The notes under the pieces were generated by a model. It searched no databases and was not told the DNA's origin. It worked only from the letters and a program-made list of their open reading frames with translations. From contig NZ_CAKLPZ010000005.1 of assembly GCF_923081025.1 (NCBI RefSeq), positions 1 through 64,000 of the forward strand: a stretch of DNA of 64,000 nucleotides, written 5' to 3'. Origin of the DNA: Neolewinella maritima (GTDB lineage: Bacteria > Bacteroidota > Bacteroidia > Chitinophagales > Saprospiraceae). Position numbers and translations under genes: made by a program. Positions 16,859 to 26,193 of the stretch are shown piece by piece (within the stretch, counting starts at the first letter, position 1; every line of letters begins with the position of its first letter).

Positions 16859-19462
16859 GTGTATTACGGAGTTCGGCTTACACTGCGCATTTTGACGATA
16901 GGTATACTGGTCGGTATGCTGGGGGCGGGTTGCGTACCGGAGCCACCGCCCCACGCGGACACCCCGGCAGACCGACTACTGCGCGAGCGGCTAACGGAGG
17001 TGAAAGAAGACTATCGCCAACTGCGCCTGGCCCAGGCGCTGGACCGCGCCCGCGCACTGCCCCTGGCCGGAGCTACTCACGATGAATTACGTGCCGAAGC
17101 GTACCAGTACCTCGCATTGCTGCACTTCGATCGGAGTCTGTACCGGGATTCTATCGGGCACTATACCGAGCTAGCGGGTGATCTTGTCGATGCGGAAAGT
17201 CCTCCGCACCTGCGGGCGCGCCAGCAGCTTTGCCGGGCGCTGCAGCGGTACTACAGCTGGACGTGGCGCGAGATGGACCTGGCCGCTGCCCTCGGCCTGC
17301 GTATCCTGGAGGAGGCCGATCTGCGGCACGACGAGCTGTACGGCAGCCTGCAGGTGGCCCGGGGAGTGGCGCGCAAGATGTATGCCTACAGTAGCCTGGA
17401 TACCGGGCGGGAGCAGGCCCTGCTGCGGGAAGCGGGAGGACTGTTGCAGCAGGCGGTGCGGACGCTGCGGCGGCTGCAGTCCCCCCGCCTGTCGTTGGGC
17501 TACGAAGAATTGGCCATCCTCTATAGCCGCCTGCCGGACTCCCGGGACCGCGTGCGGCCGCTCGTAGACAGTATACGGCTACACGCTGCGCCGGCCAGCG
17601 CACCTCATGCCTCGCCGGACCGCGTACTGGGCTACTACCACCGGCAGCTGGGGCAGGCGGACAGCGTGCGCCACTACTACCGCCAACTGCTGGCGCGGGA
17701 CTCCATCTTTCGCTACGACTACATCTCCGAAGCGCAGTTCGTACTGCGCGAATACCTGGGCCGGACGGGACAGTGGGAGGAGGCATTGGCACTCAACAGC
17801 CGGGTGCTGCTGGAGGCGGACTGCTGTCCGCAGGATAGCACGACGACCGTGCAGGCGGACGCTGCGGCGACCTGTACACGGGGGCCGGCCTGCATCTACG
17901 ACCTGGTGGAGCAGGCCTACATCTACCACCAGCGGTACCGCAGCCGGGGAACGGCAGCGGATCTGGACGTGGCCTATACCCTGGCCCAGGCGGCGGTGGA
18001 TCACTACGACGATGCCCTGCGGCAGCTTACCGAGGAGTCGGCCTACCACCGGCTGATCTCGCTGGGTGATCGGCTGGTGTCCGTGGCACTCGACATCACG
18101 TATGCTACGCTGCAGCGCGATCCGCAGCCTGCCTACCGCGATGCGCTGCTCCGCACGGCGGAGTTCGGCAAGAGCTACCTGCTCAATAAGGAACTGGCCC
18201 AGCGTAGCATGGCCCGACGGGAGGAGGCACACCCCCTGCGGGACAGTCTGGTCGCTACGAACCGGGAGCTGACGCTGCTGAAGCAGGCGTATACCCAGCA
18301 GTCCGAGCTGCCGACCGCACAGCTGCTCCAGGTAGAGAACTTGATCCGGCAGCGGGACCGGCTGCAGCAGCGCCTACAACCCGCCTTCGAGAACTTCGCC
18401 CGACAGCAACAACCGACCGGATACCTCTCGGTGCGCGGCGTACAGGAGGAACTAACGGCCGAGCAGGCACTGCTGGAGTTCACCGAAACGTCTTCCGAGC
18501 TTCTAGTACTTTACATAGACCGCGATACTGCGGTAGTCTATCCAGTCGATACCGCCGTGCTGGCGCTGGCTCCGGGGATCGAACGGGCACTGGTGGAGCT
18601 CAATCCGACCACCGCCGCCCTAACGGCCGCGGCGGACCGCCTGGGTGATGCACTGCTCGGTCCGGTAGCCGCACTGTTGGCCGGGCGGCAGGATCTACTA
18701 TTGATACCACCCGTGCAACTGAGCCGCTTCCCCTTTGCTATACTGAGTGTGCCGGCGACGGATACCTTCCTTACTGATACGCTGCGCCCCTACCTGGTTG
18801 AGCAGCACAGCATACGCTACCTCGACAGCTGGCAAACGGAGCGGCGGAACATGCAACGGCGCACGGCGCTCGGGCAGGGAGTTCCTACCCTACCGCGTAT
18901 CGGGGTATGGACGCATCCGGAACTGGCTGGCTACCTGGGTCCGCTGGGGGAATGGCTCGTGGAACAGGGCAGTAGCCGAAGTATACACTACGTGGGTACT
19001 GCTTGTAGCAGTGAGCAACTGCTCGATCAGGGGGACCGCTACGACTGGCTGCACCTCTCGGTACATGCCCGCGGCAATACCGTAGAGCTGAACGACAACT
19101 ACCTGTACCTGAACGCACGCGACAGCCTCAACGGGCTGCACATCGGGAGTCGGCGACTGACGGCCAGCCTGGTCGTGCTGGCAGCCTGCTCGACGGCCCG
19201 GGGGGTGAGTAGTCGGCGCGAGGGCACGTACAGCATCCGTAGGAGCTTTCACCGGGCGGGCGTACCGGACGTGGTGGCCTCGCTGTACGACATCCCGGCG
19301 GCGGCTACGGCAGGCGTACTGGAGGAATTTTACCGCGGTCTCTGGCGGGGCCTGCCGCCGGAGCGGGCACTGGCCGGGGCACAGCGGGCGTGCCTGACGG
19401 GGGGGCTGAGTCAGCGGTGGAAGACACGGCCGGGGTTCTGGGCGGGTCTGGTGATGGGTTGA
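16859..19462 (+). CDS. CHAT-domain protease lipoprotein with TPR region
   Basis: An 867-residue protein with a GTG start. The N-terminal hydrophobic segment ends in a lipobox-like LGAGC (Cys25), so it is probably anchored in the envelope. Residues about 35-460 are helical, with TPR-like repeats. Residues about 560-867 form a CHAT domain, a caspase-like cysteine protease fold, with the catalytic pair His736 (HLSVHARG) and Cys777 (LAACSTARG) and the late GVPDVVASLYDIP segment. CHAT proteases often act as switched effectors or processing enzymes near TPR sensors. Divergent sigma/anti-sigma-like genes and flanking PPC-like proteins suggest a regulated envelope system. Its end overlaps the convergent gene 19411-20304 by 52 bp. 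Confidence 0.88.
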   Translation: MYYGVRLTLRILTIGILVGMLGAGCVPEPPPHADTPADRLLRERLTEVKEDYRQLRLAQALDRARALPLAGATHDELRAEAYQYLALLHFDRSLYRDSIGHYTELAGDLVDAESPPHLRARQQLCRALQRYYSWTWREMDLAAALGLRILEEADLRHDELYGSLQVARGVARKMYAYSSLDTGREQALLREAGGLLQQAVRTLRRLQSPRLSLGYEELAILYSRLPDSRDRVRPLVDSIRLHAAPASAPHASPDRVLGYYHRQLGQADSVRHYYRQLLARDSIFRYDYISEAQFVLREYLGRTGQWEEALALNSRVLLEADCCPQDSTTTVQADAAATCTRGPACIYDLVEQAYIYHQRYRSRGTAADLDVAYTLAQAAVDHYDDALRQLTEESAYHRLISLGDRLVSVALDITYATLQRDPQPAYRDALLRTAEFGKSYLLNKELAQRSMARREEAHPLRDSLVATNRELTLLKQAYTQQSELPTAQLLQVENLIRQRDRLQQRLQPAFENFARQQQPTGYLSVRGVQEELTAEQALLEFTETSSELLVLYIDRDTAVVYPVDTAVLALAPGIERALVELNPTTAALTAAADRLGDALLGPVAALLAGRQDLLLIPPVQLSRFPFAILSVPATDTFLTDTLRPYLVEQHSIRYLDSWQTERRNMQRRTALGQGVPTLPRIGVWTHPELAGYLGPLGEWLVEQGSSRSIHYVGTACSSEQLLDQGDRYDWLHLSVHARGNTVELNDNYLYLNARDSLNGLHIGSRRLTASLVVLAACSTARGVSSRREGTYSIRRSFHRAGVPDVVASLYDIPAAATAGVLEEFYRGLWRGLPPERALAGAQRACLTGGLSQRWKTRPGFWAGLVMG

Positions 19463-20304
19463 TCGGTTGGGGGAGACTGCACGACTTTGAAGTTGCAGTT
19501 GGCAATAAAGATATCGGGACCATCTACGAAGTACGGCCGCTTCAGTACTAGGACAGGGTTAGTAATACTACTTAGCACTTCACGCGCGCGCTTCGCCCGT
19601 TTCTTGCGAAGGATGGGCACCCAAACTACGGTGTTGCCGGGAATTAACATACCGACCAGACAGACGCTGGTCCGCTTTTTGAATCGCTTCCATAAAAACT
19701 TGAATACCCCTTGCTTTTGGAAATTCGAGCTGTTGAGCGGATATGATTTCGTCCAGTCCCAAACCACTACGATATAGGAGTTAATGGCAGAAACTTCCGT
19801 ATCCAGGGTAGTGACTTGAGATACAGCTTCCCGGGTTCCCCGCATGGGTGTAGCACAGGGGCGGCCGTTAGTTCCCGCCATATAGAAGGTGTAGTTACCG
19901 CAACTCGGATGGTAACCGTCCAGTCCATTGCTCTCGGCTCCCTCGTCGACCTTCAGGTCATCGATCAGGTAGAGGCGGCCGCATTCGCTGCTGCTGTCGG
20001 TCAGGGGGATCAACGAATCTGCGTAGCCTGATCGATCAACGTTTGGCCAACCGTCCAGACTGGTAATACGCTGAAAATCACGGGGTATGGTCATTGGGAT
20101 CACCCTACAGTAGTAGGGATCTGGTTCAAGAGTGGGGGTTGACTCACTAGGGGTATCCCGCCAGTCTACCGTCAGCAGCCCGCTGGCATTCATGGGTTGC
20201 AAGGCGCTGTAGTCCATTAGCTGACTGCACGACTTTGCATGTCCGGGAGGGATACTGTTAGCGTCTAGCTTTTCAATCTTTTCAAAATGTCCTGCATGAT
20301 TCAT
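19411..20304 (-). CDS. Hypothetical 297-residue protein overlapping CHAT gene end
   Basis: Not recognised. There is no signal peptide; the N-terminus is hydrophilic. A mid region rich in Cys, Gly and Tyr (NYTFYMAGTNGRPC) precedes a basic, hydrophobic C-terminal half (FLWKRFKKRT, VWVPILRKKRAKRA). The base composition is less GC-rich than the surroundings. The last 17 codons overlap the CHAT gene on the other strand, so either the stop context is genuine convergent overlap or the C-terminus is an extension. Its position between CHAT and the second PPC-like gene suggests membership of the locus. Confidence 0.5.
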   Translation of the reverse strand: MNHAGHFEKIEKLDANSIPPGHAKSCSQLMDYSALQPMNASGLLTVDWRDTPSESTPTLEPDPYYCRVIPMTIPRDFQRITSLDGWPNVDRSGYADSLIPLTDSSSECGRLYLIDDLKVDEGAESNGLDGYHPSCGNYTFYMAGTNGRPCATPMRGTREAVSQVTTLDTEVSAINSYIVVVWDWTKSYPLNSSNFQKQGVFKFLWKRFKKRTSVCLVGMLIPGNTVVWVPILRKKRAKRAREVLSSITNPVLVLKRPYFVDGPDIFIANCNFKVVQSPPTDQPITRPAQNPGRVFHR

Positions 20305-20342
20305 TATATATCTAATTTGAATGGTGTATAATTATAAAAGAC

Positions 20343-20369
20343 GGGGAGCGGTCAATTCCACCGCTCCCC
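20343..20369 (-). terminator. Terminator after PPC-like gene
   Basis: A perfect 9-bp stem, GGGGAGCGG (20343-20351) with CCGCTCCCC (20361-20369), around a 9-nt loop. On the minus strand it is followed by GTCTTTTATAATTAT. It lies just past the stop of the gene at 20393. Confidence 0.7.
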
Positions 20370-20392
20370 ATCGTCATCAACACAGGCCGTGC

Positions 20393-20818
20393 TTACTCGG
20401 CCTGCAATCTCAATCCATAGTAGCAGCGCCCCGGCTTGCAGTCGGCCAGCGTCACTTTGACGCGGACATTGCGGGAGTTCGGGGGCGTGAAGGACAGGGT
20501 CTGTCGTTGACTCCGGGGGTCATGCTGTGCCAGCACGTTGCCCTTGCGATCGATGACTTCCACCTTGGCGCCGGCACAGTTCTGATCCGTGACGGCCAGT
20601 AGGTTGTAGCGCACGCCGCCGTAAACCTGTACGTCGTGGATGCGGCTCACGCCGTCCTGCAGGGTACCGCAGCGGGTGAGGTAGGTCGTAGCGTAGCCCG
20701 CTTCGGTGAGCGCGGCGGTCAGGGCACCCAGTTCGTCGCGTATCGCATTGTCGCTGCACTGGGCGGTTAGGAGGGGGTTAGCTCCCATCAGGAGAAGGAT
20801 AAACAGTAGGCTTTTCAT
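20393..20818 (-). CDS. Secreted PPC-like domain protein (paralogue 2)
   Basis: Using ATG 20818 gives a good signal peptide (MKSLLFILLLMGANPLLTAQ). The mature protein ends in a PPC-like beta domain: VRYNLLAV, AKVEVIDRKGNVLAQ, VRVKVTLADCKPGRCYYGLRLQAE. The DC.P..C.Y.LRL ending matches paralogue 1 at 12129-12569, which ends the sigma operon. Upstream in-frame codons exist, but they are Pro/His-rich and not a leader. It carries its own terminator. Probably secreted to the periplasm or surface; function unknown, but the pair brackets the sigma/CHAT locus. Confidence 0.7.
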   Translation of the reverse strand: MKSLLFILLLMGANPLLTAQCSDNAIRDELGALTAALTEAGYATTYLTRCGTLQDGVSRIHDVQVYGGVRYNLLAVTDQNCAGAKVEVIDRKGNVLAQHDPRSQRQTLSFTPPNSRNVRVKVTLADCKPGRCYYGLRLQAE

Positions 20819-20940
20819 AGTGTGGGTTATTGAGGGGCGAATGAATAAAGGGGGCCGGTAATGAATGTGTAGTCTTGCCGGCGGGTGTATGCTGTTTATG
20901 CTCGTTTGCACATATAGTTACCTATGGTATTAAAATAAAA

Positions 20941-20970
20941 AACCGGCCCTGCTGGGGAGCAGGGCCGGTT
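20941..20970 (-). terminator. Rho-independent terminator of nrdB-nrdA
   Basis: A perfect 12-bp stem AACCGGCCCTGC (20941-20952) with GCAGGGCCGGTT (20959-20970), 6-nt loop, followed on the minus strand by a T-rich tract. It lies 73 bp past the nrdA stop. Confidence 0.85.
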
Positions 20971-21042
20971 TAAGGTGGTCACTATACCCGTGCGGCCGAC
21001 GAGGGAAGCTAGCGCAACCTTCGGCGGACGACGGGCCATGCG

Positions 21043-23583
21043 CTAGGCAGAGCAGGCAATACAGTCCGGATCGTCCAGGCTACAGGTCTTGGCTACCTCG
21101 GCGGTCTGTGCCGCGCTGATCTCCTCGAAGCCGTTGGCACCCGTTGAAGACTTTGTTTGTTGGGGTGCTCCCCTCTCCTGTGGAGCGTCATCTGGGGTAG
21201 GGGCCCTAGATGTAAGCTTAGGGGAGAGGGAAACAGCGTTCGCTCCACTTTGCACCTGCGCACGCGCCCCCTGCTTGACCTGTCCGTCGCCTTCCTCGCC
21301 CTGCTTGACGAGTTGGTCCTTGTCGACGGTGAACTTGATGGCGTCGCGGGCGGCCTTGGTGCGCAGGTAGTACATGCCCGTCTTGAGGCCCTTCTGCCAG
21401 GCGTAGAAGTGCATGCTGGAGAGCTTGCCGAAGTTGACGTTCTCGACGAAGAGGTTCATGGACTGGCTCTGGCAGACGAAGGCGCCGCGGTCGGCCGCCA
21501 TGTCGATGACGATCTTCTGGCTGATCTCCCAGACGGTCTTGTACAGCTCGCGCAGGTGCTGGGGGATGTCCTCGAACTCCTGGATGGAGCCATTGGACTG
21601 CATGAGGCGGTTGCGCATCTGGTTGTCCCACAGGCCCAGACCGATGAGGTCCTTGAGCAGGTGCTGGTTGATGACGACGAACTCACCGGACAGCGTACGC
21701 CGGGTGTACATATTGGAGCTGTAGGGCTCGAAGCACTCGTTGTTGCCCAGGATCTGACTGGTCGATGCGGTGGGCATCGGAGCTACGAGCAGGCTGTTGC
21801 GCATGCCGTGCTCGGCCAGGTCCTTTTTGAGACCGGCCCAGTCCCAGCGGTCGGAGGGAGTGACGCCCCAGAGGTCGAACTGCAGTTCGCCCTTGCTGGC
21901 CGGTGAGCCGGGGTAGGACTGGTAGTGGCCGTCCTTCTTGGCCAGGGCGATGGATTCGGTACAGGCGGCGAAGTAGATCGCCTCGAAGATGTCCTTATTG
22001 AGCTGCCGGGCCTCGGGGGAGTCGAAGGGCAGGCGCAGCATGATGAAGGCGTCAGCTAGTCCCTGCACACCCAGTCCGATGGGCCGGTGGCGCATGTTGG
22101 AGTTGCGGGCCTGTTCGATGGGGTAGTAATTGCGGTCGATGACCTTATTCAGGTTGCGGGTCACCACGCGGGTGATCTGCACGAGCCGGTCGAGGTCGTA
22201 GCCGCTGCCGTCCGCCTTGACGTACTTGGGTAGGGCCAGGCTGGCGAGGTTACACACGGCTACCTCGTCTGCGCTGGTGTACTCCATGATCTCGGTACAG
22301 AGGTTGGAGCTGCGGATCGTACCCAGGTTCTGCTGGTTGCTCTTCTTATTGGCGGCGTCCTTATAGAGGATGTAGGGCGTGCCGGTCTCGATCTGGCTGT
22401 CGAGGATGGCGAACCACAGGTCCTGCGCCTTGACGGTCTTGACCGCGCGGCCTTCGGATTCATACTTATGGTACAGCGCTTCGAACTCACCGGAGTGTAC
22501 GTCGAACAGACCCGAGCACTCGCCCGGATCGAACAGGCTCCAGTCGCCCCCATCCTTGACGCGCTGCATGAACAGGTCGTTCATCCACAGGGCGTAGAAC
22601 AGGTCGCGGGCGCGCATCTCTTCCTTGCCGTGGTTCTTCTTCAGGTCCAGGAACTCGAAGATGTCGGCATGCCAGGGCTCCAGGTAGACGGCGAAGGCGC
22701 CCTTGCGCTTTCCACCGCCCTGGTCTACGTAGCGGGCCGTGTCGTTGAACACCTTCAGCATCGGTACGATACCGTTGCTCGTGCCGCCAGTGCCCTTGAT
22801 GTAGCTGCCCGTGGCGCGGATGTTGTGAATGCTGAGTCCGATCCCACCGGCCGATTGGCTGATGCGGGCGCAGCGGCGCAGGGTCTCGAAGATGCCCTCG
22901 ATGCTGTCGTCGGTCATGCTGAGCAGGAAGCAGGAGCTCATCTGCGGCTTCGGCGTACCGGAGTTAAACAGCGTAGGCGTGGCGTGAATGAACCACTTCT
23001 CGCTCATCAGCTGGTAGGTCTCGATGGCCGCATCGATGTCTTCCTGGTGGATGCCCACCGCGACGCGCATCAGCATGTGCTGGGGCCGCTCGACCACCGC
23101 ACCGTCGCGCCGCATGAGGTAGCTGCGCTCCAGCGTCTTGTAGCCGAAGTAGTCGAACTCGAAGTCGCGGTCGTAGATGATCGCCGCATCCAGCGTCCGC
23201 GCATTATCACGGATCACCTGCATGGTCTCCTCGCCGATGAGTCCGGCCGCGTCGCCCGTCTTGGGGTCGACGTAGTTGTACAGTCCCTCCATGGTGGCGG
23301 AGAAGGACTTGTCGGTTTCCTTATGGAGGTTACTGATCGCGATGCGCGCGGCTAGCTGGGCGTAGTCGGGGTGTACGGTCGACATCGAGGCCGCCGTTTC
23401 CGCCGCCAGATTATCGAGTTCGATGGTTGTGACGCCGTTGTACAGGCCCTGAATGACCTTTTTACTGACGTCGATATGGTCGACAAAATTTTCGTCCAGC
23501 CCGTAGCAGAGCTTTTTAATGCGGGCGGTGATCTTGTCGAAGGAGACGTCTTCCTGAGCGCCTGAACGTTTTATTACTTGCAT
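21043..23583 (-). CDS. nrdA: Class Ia ribonucleoside-diphosphate reductase large subunit
   Basis: Reduces ribonucleoside diphosphates to deoxy forms. The ATP-cone allosteric domain is at residues 1-95. Active-site cysteines are visible in [16 protein letters not shown] and [10 protein letters not shown], the usual class I set. The C-terminus ends in DPDCIACSA, whose CxxC reduces the active site. At 846 residues it is a little long: a Pro/Ala/Gln-rich linker precedes the tail, and part of that linker (DNA 21167-21237) is an in-frame palindromic repeat related to two copies between nrdA and nrdB. nrdB lies upstream on the same strand, and the operon ends at a strong terminator. DnaA-box clusters upstream suggest replication-linked control. 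Confidence 0.95.
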   Translation of the reverse strand: MQVIKRSGAQEDVSFDKITARIKKLCYGLDENFVDHIDVSKKVIQGLYNGVTTIELDNLAAETAASMSTVHPDYAQLAARIAISNLHKETDKSFSATMEGLYNYVDPKTGDAAGLIGEETMQVIRDNARTLDAAIIYDRDFEFDYFGYKTLERSYLMRRDGAVVERPQHMLMRVAVGIHQEDIDAAIETYQLMSEKWFIHATPTLFNSGTPKPQMSSCFLLSMTDDSIEGIFETLRRCARISQSAGGIGLSIHNIRATGSYIKGTGGTSNGIVPMLKVFNDTARYVDQGGGKRKGAFAVYLEPWHADIFEFLDLKKNHGKEEMRARDLFYALWMNDLFMQRVKDGGDWSLFDPGECSGLFDVHSGEFEALYHKYESEGRAVKTVKAQDLWFAILDSQIETGTPYILYKDAANKKSNQQNLGTIRSSNLCTEIMEYTSADEVAVCNLASLALPKYVKADGSGYDLDRLVQITRVVTRNLNKVIDRNYYPIEQARNSNMRHRPIGLGVQGLADAFIMLRLPFDSPEARQLNKDIFEAIYFAACTESIALAKKDGHYQSYPGSPASKGELQFDLWGVTPSDRWDWAGLKKDLAEHGMRNSLLVAPMPTASTSQILGNNECFEPYSSNMYTRRTLSGEFVVINQHLLKDLIGLGLWDNQMRNRLMQSNGSIQEFEDIPQHLRELYKTVWEISQKIVIDMAADRGAFVCQSQSMNLFVENVNFGKLSSMHFYAWQKGLKTGMYYLRTKAARDAIKFTVDKDQLVKQGEEGDGQVKQGARAQVQSGANAVSLSPKLTSRAPTPDDAPQERGAPQQTKSSTGANGFEEISAAQTAEVAKTCSLDDPDCIACSA
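21167..21237. repeat. Palindromic repeat inserted in frame in nrdA
   Basis: A CCCCTCTCC arm and a GGGGAGAGGG arm bound about 70 bp in the linker-coding part of nrdA. The arms match the palindromes at 23598-23630 and 23704-23737. The insert adds a linker rich in Pro, Ala and Gln without breaking the frame. Confidence 0.6.
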
Positions 23584-23597
23584 GAGTGAGGTATTTT

Positions 23598-23630
23598 CCC
23601 TCTCCCCCGGCCCCTCTCCGGGGGAGAGGG
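23598..23630. repeat. Palindromic repeat between nrdB and nrdA, copy 1
   Basis: A perfect 11-bp inverted repeat, CCCTCTCCCCC (23598-23608) with GGGGGAGAGGG (23620-23630), loop GGCCCCTCTCC. It could act as an mRNA stability or attenuation hairpin between the two subunit genes. Confidence 0.7.
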
Positions 23631-23703
23631 GAGCGGCTTCGAGGAGGTCTTTTATTTCATTACTATGTGCTGCTTTACCGGCCTGAGCCGTGCGGCAGCG
23701 TCA

Positions 23704-23737
23704 CCCCTCCCCCTTGGGGAGGGGCCGGGGGAGAGGA
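23704..23737. repeat. Palindromic repeat between nrdB and nrdA, copy 2
   Basis: CCCCTCCCC (23704-23712) pairs with GGGGAGGGG (23716-23724), 3-nt loop, followed by GGCCGGGGGAGAGG-like sequence. That tail is the reverse complement of copy 1, so the two copies are in opposite orientation in a 156-bp gap. Confidence 0.65.
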
Positions 23738-23739
23738 AT

Positions 23740-24717
23740 CTAAAAGTCCTCATCCAGCGAGAACACCTGCTTGTCCCGATCCGAGGTCACGCCGGCCTTC
23801 TGGTACTCGCCTACGCGCTTTTCGAAGAAGTTGGTCTTGCCCTGCAGGTTGATCATGTCCATCCACGGGAAGGGATTTTCGACGTTCCAGACCTTGTCCT
23901 GCTTGAGCTCTACGAGCAGGCGGTCGGCCACGTACTCGATGTACTGGCACATCATGTCGGAGTTCATGCCGATGAGGTTGACGGGCAGGGAGTCCGAGAC
24001 GAACTCCTTTTCGATCGCTACGGCGTCCTTGATGATGCCGGTGACTACGCCCTCTTCCAGCTTATTGACGATGTGGTCGTTGTAGAGCAGGCAGGCGAAG
24101 TCGCAGTGCATACCCTCGTCGCGGCTGATGAGCTCGTTGCTGAAGGTGAGGCCGGGCATGAGGCCGCGCTTCTTGAGCCAGAAGATGGAGCAGAAGCTGC
24201 CCGAAAAGAAGATACCCTCTACGGCGGCAAAGGCGACGATGCGCTCGGCGAAGCTGCCGTTGTCGATCCAGCGCAGGGCCCATTCGGCCTTCTTCTGCAC
24301 GCAGGGCATGGTCTCGATCGCGTTGAATAAGTGGTCTTTCTCGGCTGGATCGCTGATGTAGGTATCGATCAGCAGCGAGTAGGTTTCGGAGTGGATGTTC
24401 TCCATCATGATCTGGAAGCCGTAGAAGAACTTGGCTTCGGTGTACTGCACTTCGGCCACGAAGTTCTCGGCCAGGTTCTCGTTGACGATGCCGTCCGAGG
24501 CGGCAAAGAAGGCCAGCACGTGCTTGACGAAGTAGCGCTCGTTGTCGGTCAGCTTGTTGTTCCAGTCGTTGAGGTCGGCCGAGAGGTCTACTTCCTCGGC
24601 GGTCCAGAAGCAGGCCTCGTTGTCCTTGTAGTAGCGCCAGATATCATCGTGCACGATGGGGAAAAGGACGAAGCGGTTGGGGTTTTCAACCAGGATGGGT
24701 TCGAGATTGGCGGTCAT
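23740..24717 (-). CDS. nrdB: Class Ia ribonucleoside-diphosphate reductase small subunit, eukaryote-type
   Basis: Carries the diiron-tyrosyl radical for NrdA. Ligands of the usual pattern are visible: Asp44 in EEVDLSAD, Glu106 and His109 in MMENIHSE, and the radical Tyr113 in [10 protein letters not shown]. This motif is the mouse/eukaryote-type R2 pattern rather than the E. coli type. The C-terminus ends in FSLDEDF, the peptide that docks on NrdA. At 325 residues it is full length. It is the first gene of nrdB-nrdA, separated from nrdA by 156 bp holding two palindromes. The upstream gap carries DnaA-box-like sites; no NrdR box was recognised. Confidence 0.95.
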   Translation of the reverse strand: MTANLEPILVENPNRFVLFPIVHDDIWRYYKDNEACFWTAEEVDLSADLNDWNNKLTDNERYFVKHVLAFFAASDGIVNENLAENFVAEVQYTEAKFFYGFQIMMENIHSETYSLLIDTYISDPAEKDHLFNAIETMPCVQKKAEWALRWIDNGSFAERIVAFAAVEGIFFSGSFCSIFWLKKRGLMPGLTFSNELISRDEGMHCDFACLLYNDHIVNKLEEGVVTGIIKDAVAIEKEFVSDSLPVNLIGMNSDMMCQYIEYVADRLLVELKQDKVWNVENPFPWMDMINLQGKTNFFEKRVGEYQKAGVTSDRDKQVFSLDEDF

Positions 24718-24980
24718 ACTGTAAGGGTGTTGAACGGCAGCTAATGCACTGCGAAGGATTAGGAGGGAGCGACGGAGAGCCGTTCTCCACCCCGCAACAG
24801 GAATGGAAAAGCGGCGTAAACCGTACGTTTAATTCGTGGTCAGTTAACTAAGGCGGCCTCCGGGTGGAGGAAGCCGCCTCAGCCTAAGTGGTATCAGCAA
24901 GCCGGAGCTTCCCGGGGGTTTCCAGCGTTTTGTTGGATTCCCTCGTATAATGCCCAAGATAGGGACCCTAGTACCGCACG
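24718..24980. promoter_or_regulatory. nrdB leader region with imperfect hairpin
   Basis: Upstream of nrdB. AGGCGGC (24851-24857) pairs with GCCGCCT (24873-24879), with partial pairing inside, giving an imperfect hairpin in the likely leader. No -7 consensus or known riboswitch was recognised. Confidence 0.35.
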
Positions 24981-24991
24981 TTTTACCCTAT

Positions 24992-25117
24992 TTCTCCACA
25001 TCATGTGGATAACATTTATTAATCAACTGATTATCAGCCATTTAAAAATATAGTCTATTTTATCCACATTGTGGATAACCTTTTTCACAATGTGGAAAAC
25101 GATAGGGGTTTTCCACA
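24992..25117. promoter_or_regulatory. DnaA-box cluster upstream of nrdB
   Basis: TTCTCCACA at 24992-25000 (one mismatch) faces perfect TGTGGATAA at 25004-25012. Perfect TTATCCACA at 25060-25068 and TGTGGATAA at 25070-25078 face each other across one base. TGTGGAAAA follows at 25091-25099 and TTTTCCACA at 25109-25117 (one change each). The stretch 25008-25060 is AT-rich. This may be a chromosomal origin, a DnaA-titration site, or DnaA control of the nrd operon, as known for nrdAB in E. coli. Confidence 0.65.
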
Positions 25118-25211
25118 GAAAAGTGGTGGAAACGCAGCTTTTGCGCGGTCGCGGGTGCAGGGTGGGTGGGGAAAACCACTATTTTTTGGATACGGAGCTA
25201 CCCAAAAAAAG

Positions 25212-25243
25212 GCCGGGAGCCGCACTGACGTGCGCCTCCCGGC
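25212..25243 (-). terminator. Orphan terminator-like hairpin reading left
   Basis: GCCGGGAG (25212-25219) pairs with CTCCCGGC (25236-25243), with CGCAC/GTGCG pairing inside. On the minus strand it is followed by CCTTTTTTTGGG, a terminator layout. No minus-strand gene ends here, so it may end a short RNA or antisense transcript. Confidence 0.5.
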
Positions 25244-25365
25244 AGGTACCAATTCAGCCTTATAAAAAACCAAGGGTTCAGTAGATAACACCCATAGTGT
25301 ATCGATTTATACCCCGGTACGCGGATAGGTTACCGCTCCCGCTAACCTTTTTGCCCCCACGTGTT

Positions 25366-26193
25366 ATGTACGCTATGGATATCCGCTTCGTACCCCAGGC
25401 CGAACTCGACAAGCAGCTCTACAACAGCTGCGTACACTTTGCTACCAACGGCAGTCTGTACGGCTACGACTGGTACCTCAACGCCACGGCCAAGGAGTGG
25501 GACCTGCTCGTAGAGGGCGACAACTACGTCTCGGCCATGCCCCTGCCGAAGACCAAAAACTGGCTCGGCCGCACCCAGCTCACCCAGCCCGGACTCATCC
25601 CCGACCTGGCTGTATACAGCGTCAAGCCCCTCAGCCCCAAACGTATCCAGGCCTTCTGGGACGCTATCCCGCAAGACTACCGCGGCGGCACCCTCACCGT
25701 GGAGCCCGCCAGTGTCCCCAAAGACAGTGGCCGCTTCACCATCACCCAGGCGGCCGGTGACGCCCTGTTCCTCAACAAGCCCTACGAGGAGATCACCGAT
25801 GACTTCCCGGCCAGCTACTACGAGCGCATGGCCCGCTCCGAACAGGCCGATCTGCTACCCGCCTCCAACCTGAAGCCCGAGGCGGTGGCCGACTTCTGGC
25901 TCGCCGTCCACGGCAAAACGGCCGACAACGAGTGGACCTACCACGCCATGCAGCGCATCATGTACCAGATCCTCCACCGCAGCTGGGGCAGCGCCCAGGG
26001 TATCCAGTCGCGCGACGGCGAGCTACTCGCCGTATCCTTCAACGCCTACAGCCACAACCGCATCTTCCCCCTCTTCCAGGCCGAGAGCCAATCCGGCGCG
26101 GCCGCCGGTGCCATGACCCTGCTGGCAGATACACTGCTGCGCAGTCATGCGGAACGGAATTTGAAGTTAGACCGACGCTTCGCGATCGGGTAG
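25366..26193 (+). CDS. Conserved hypothetical, GNAT/FemAB-like protein
   Basis: A protein of about 275 residues with no signal peptide. A central W.G..Q..QPGLIPDLAVYS-like segment and a C-terminal segment (ILHRSWGSAQGIQSRDGELLAVSFNAYS) resemble the acyl-CoA-binding layout of GNAT/FemAB-like proteins seen in Bacteroidota; this is a weak assignment. ATG at 25366 (MYAMDIRFV) is preferred over 25297 because the upstream codons do not look like protein. The last 8 codons and the stop lie inside the hairpin array 26168-26341, so the repeat has reshaped the C-terminus. Monocistronic by position. Confidence 0.6.
   Translation: MYAMDIRFVPQAELDKQLYNSCVHFATNGSLYGYDWYLNATAKEWDLLVEGDNYVSAMPLPKTKNWLGRTQLTQPGLIPDLAVYSVKPLSPKRIQAFWDAIPQDYRGGTLTVEPASVPKDSGRFTITQAAGDALFLNKPYEEITDDFPASYYERMARSEQADLLPASNLKPEAVADFWLAVHGKTADNEWTYHAMQRIMYQILHRSWGSAQGIQSRDGELLAVSFNAYSHNRIFPLFQAESQSGAAAGAMTLLADTLLRSHAERNLKLDRRFAIG

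Noticed and set aside
22468-23355. 295-residue plus-strand ORF opposite nrdA
   Set aside because: Antisense shadow of a clear nrdA.
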